Source: an uncultured Clostridia bacterium
Lineage (GTDB): Bacteria; Bacillota; Clostridia; Oscillospirales; Oscillospiraceae
Assembly: GCA_945926565.1 (NCBI GenBank)
Contig: CAMELY010000015.1
Coordinates: forward strand, 1 to 14,855
Direction of reading: 5' to 3'
DNA: 14,855 nucleotides
Shown: piece after piece, positions 13,643 through 14,855 of the stretch
How the letters are laid out: every line of letters begins with the position of its first letter
How positions within the stretch are numbered: position 1 is the first letter of the stretch
Notes under the pieces: generated by a model
The model's database searches: none
Told to the model about the DNA's origin: nothing
The model's input: the letters and a program-made list of their open reading frames with translations, nothing else
Program-made: the position numbers and the translations under genes

Positions 13643-14566
13643 ATGGCCAGTCATTCCAAAAAGCGGGGCAAACAGGGCGGAAAGGCCACGCCTTTGGCCA
13701 CCCTGTTCGCCCTGGTCTTCTTTCTTGCCGCTTTGATCTATTATGAGGCCCCTCAGCTGCTGGATCAGTTCTCTCCCCAGGCCGTCCAGCCGGTGACCGA
13801 GGGCGGACTCACCGTCCACTTTCTCGACGTAGGCCAGGGAGATTCCGCCCTGCTGCTCAGCGGCGGGGAGGCGATGCTGATTGACGGCGGCCCCCGCTCC
13901 GCCTCAGAGGAGCTGCTGGCTGATCTGGAGCGGCTGGGGGTTACCCAGCTGGACTATCTGGTAGCCACCCACCCACACGAGGATCACATCGGCGGCCTGC
14001 CCCAGTTGGTGGAGACGCTGTCGGTGGAGCAGTGCTGGATGCCGGACGATGTGTCGGACAGCAGAATCTATGAGGACTTTCTCCTGGCTCTGGACGAGGG
14101 GGATGTGAGCGTCACCGTACCCGAGGCGGGAGACAGCTTCCGCTTTGGGGACTGCACCGTCACCGTGCTGGCTCCCATTCAGATTTCAGAGGATCACAAC
14201 AACAACTCTCTCGTCCTCAGGGTGGTCTGCGGAGAGACCAGCTTCCTGTTTACCGGGGACATGGAGGAGGACGAGGAGGAGGATCTGCTCTCCGCCCGAA
14301 CCGACCTCTCCGCCGATGTGCTCAAGGTTGCCCATCACGGCTCCGCCTACACCAGCAGCACCCGGTTCCTCCAGCTGGTGGAACCGGAGCTGGCAGTCAT
14401 CTCCTGCGGGGAGGGCAACAGCTACGGCCATCCCCACGGGGAGCTGGTGCAGCGGCTGGAGTATCTGGAAATCCCCATCTACCGCACCGACCTCCAGGGG
14501 GAGATCACCGTCTCCTCCGATGGGAAAGAGATTTCTGTCAGCACAGAGCGGGAGGCGGCGGAATGA
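13643..14566 (+). CDS. Membrane-anchored ComEC/Rec2-type metallo-beta-lactamase fold hydrolase
   Basis: This 307-residue protein begins with a basic segment (SHSKKRGKQGGK) and a single membrane anchor (about 17-34), then a metallo-beta-lactamase domain that should face outward. The domain starts with TVHFLDVGQGDSALLL (57-72), has the metal motif THPHEDHIGG (109-118: H110, H112, D114, H115), a second aspartate in FTGDME (203-208), H231-H232 in KVAHHGS, and a late histidine pair (H263, H265). This layout is that of the soluble C-terminal domain of the DNA-uptake channel ComEC, but without the channel. Such free-standing forms are probably extracellular nucleases or phosphodiesterases. The ATG at 13643 follows aaggagg (13628-13634). 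A longer in-frame start at 13484, also with aaaggagg, is an alternative. It overlaps the DUF3006 gene (ATGA). Confidence 0.9.
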   Translation: MASHSKKRGKQGGKATPLATLFALVFFLAALIYYEAPQLLDQFSPQAVQPVTEGGLTVHFLDVGQGDSALLLSGGEAMLIDGGPRSASEELLADLERLGVTQLDYLVATHPHEDHIGGLPQLVETLSVEQCWMPDDVSDSRIYEDFLLALDEGDVSVTVPEAGDSFRFGDCTVTVLAPIQISEDHNNNSLVLRVVCGETSFLFTGDMEEDEEEDLLSARTDLSADVLKVAHHGSAYTSSTRFLQLVEPELAVISCGEGNSYGHPHGELVQRLEYLEIPIYRTDLQGEITVSSDGKEISVSTEREAAE

Positions 14567-14784
14567 TTTATACGGTGGATCGCATTGAGGGGGACCGGGC
14601 AGTGCTGGAGGATGAGAACCGGCAGATGTCCGACCTGCCCCTGGCGGAGCTGCCCGCCGGCCTCCGGGAGGGGGACCTGCTGGAGCAGACGCCGGAGGGC
14701 TGGCTACTGCGGCCGGAGCTCCGGGCGCAGCGCCTGGCCCGGAACCGGGCGCTGTTGGAGAGATTAAAGCGCAGGAACCGATGA
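14563..14784 (+). CDS. DUF3006 family small protein
   Basis: This 73-residue protein is typical of the DUF3006 family in length and pattern: a beta-rich N-terminus IYTVDRIEGDRAVLEDE (2-18), L-P-x-x-x-L-P-x-G-L-x-E-G-D (25-38), and a basic helical C-terminus with many arginines (51-73). Members are often found next to ComEC-type MBL hydrolases, as here, where the start lies within the MBL stop (ATGA overlap). The biochemical role is unknown; a partner or regulator of the hydrolase is inferred only from this linkage. Its stop codon lies within the hairpin at 14769-14800. Confidence 0.88.
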   Translation: MIYTVDRIEGDRAVLEDENRQMSDLPLAELPAGLREGDLLEQTPEGWLLRPELRAQRLARNRALLERLKRRNR

Positions 14785-14800
14785 ACGACGGTTCCTGCGC
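14769..14800 (+). other. Hairpin spanning the DUF3006 stop codon
   Basis: gcgcaggaaccg (14769-14780) and cggttcctgcgc (14789-14800) form a perfect 12-bp stem with an 8-base loop. The TGA stop (14782-14784) lies in the loop. No T tract follows directly, so it may protect the mRNA 3' end rather than terminate. Confidence 0.65.
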
Positions 14801-14810
14801 TCAGCTTGTC

Positions 14811-14851
14811 AAAGAACCCCGGTTTTCAACGAGCGAAAACCGGGGTTCTTT
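14811..14851. terminator. Intrinsic terminator after MBL-DUF3006
   Basis: A perfect 17-bp stem, aaagaaccccggttttc (14811-14827) with its complement at 14835-14851, has a 7-base loop and ends in ttcttt on both strands. It could terminate in both directions. The window ends four bases later. Confidence 0.78.
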
Positions 14852-14855
14852 CATG

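Overview
The window looks like a chromosomal segment of a high-GC, low-copy-tRNA-spaced Firmicute of the gut Oscillospiraceae type (Flavonifractor / Lawsonibacter / Intestinimonas-like). This is an inference from strong AAAGGAGG ribosome binding sites, GC-rich third positions, the potABCD operon led by an XRE-cupin regulator, a clostridial thiolase, a small clostridial membrane protein and GTAGGGGC-type palindromic repeats. No plasmid, phage, IS element or CRISPR array is visible; most genes are housekeeping or transport genes.

Layout. 1-174: the 3' end of a CinA C-terminal-domain gene. 286-2171 (+): a MATE efflux gene overlapping a PAP2 phosphatase gene, ending at a bidirectional terminator (2241-2286) shared with the opposing operon. 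2304-6637 (-): a five-gene operon, read right to left as XRE-cupin regulator, potA, potB, potC, potD, with tightly overlapped genes and a near-perfect promoter (6741-6768) bracketed by repeated sequences that could be operators. 6928-7500 (+): a divergently transcribed small membrane protein with a GTG start. 7501-7750: a cluster of palindromic repeats. 7815-7899: tRNA-Leu(CAG) with its own promoter and terminator. 8043-10662 (+): a CLC-family anion transporter with non-canonical selectivity motifs, then a membrane protein that is an internal duplication of the CmpB domain. 10802-12055 (-): an acetyl-CoA acetyltransferase with about 25 extra residues compared with classical thiolases, behind its own promoter and a 26-bp palindrome. 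12228-13398 (-): a polytopic membrane protein translationally coupled to a free-standing MetG-C-terminal/Trbp111-type tRNA-binding protein. 13643-14784 (+): a membrane-anchored ComEC-type metallo-beta-lactamase hydrolase overlapping a DUF3006 gene, followed by two tandem hairpins.

How the genes work together. The pot operon would import spermidine/putrescine, with PotD capturing the ligand outside, PotB and PotC forming the pore and PotA hydrolysing ATP; the XRE-cupin protein, first gene of the operon, probably senses the ligand and autoregulates. The thiolase would condense two acetyl-CoA molecules at the entry to butyrate synthesis. The other pairs (MATE+PAP2, CLC+CmpB, membrane protein+tRNA-binding protein, MBL+DUF3006) are defined by overlapping or closely spaced genes. 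The most unusual items are the modular palindromic repeats, the altered CLC motifs, the enlarged thiolase and the structured leader with two possible starts in front of the MBL gene. I did not find a clear candidate for a wholly new multi-gene system.
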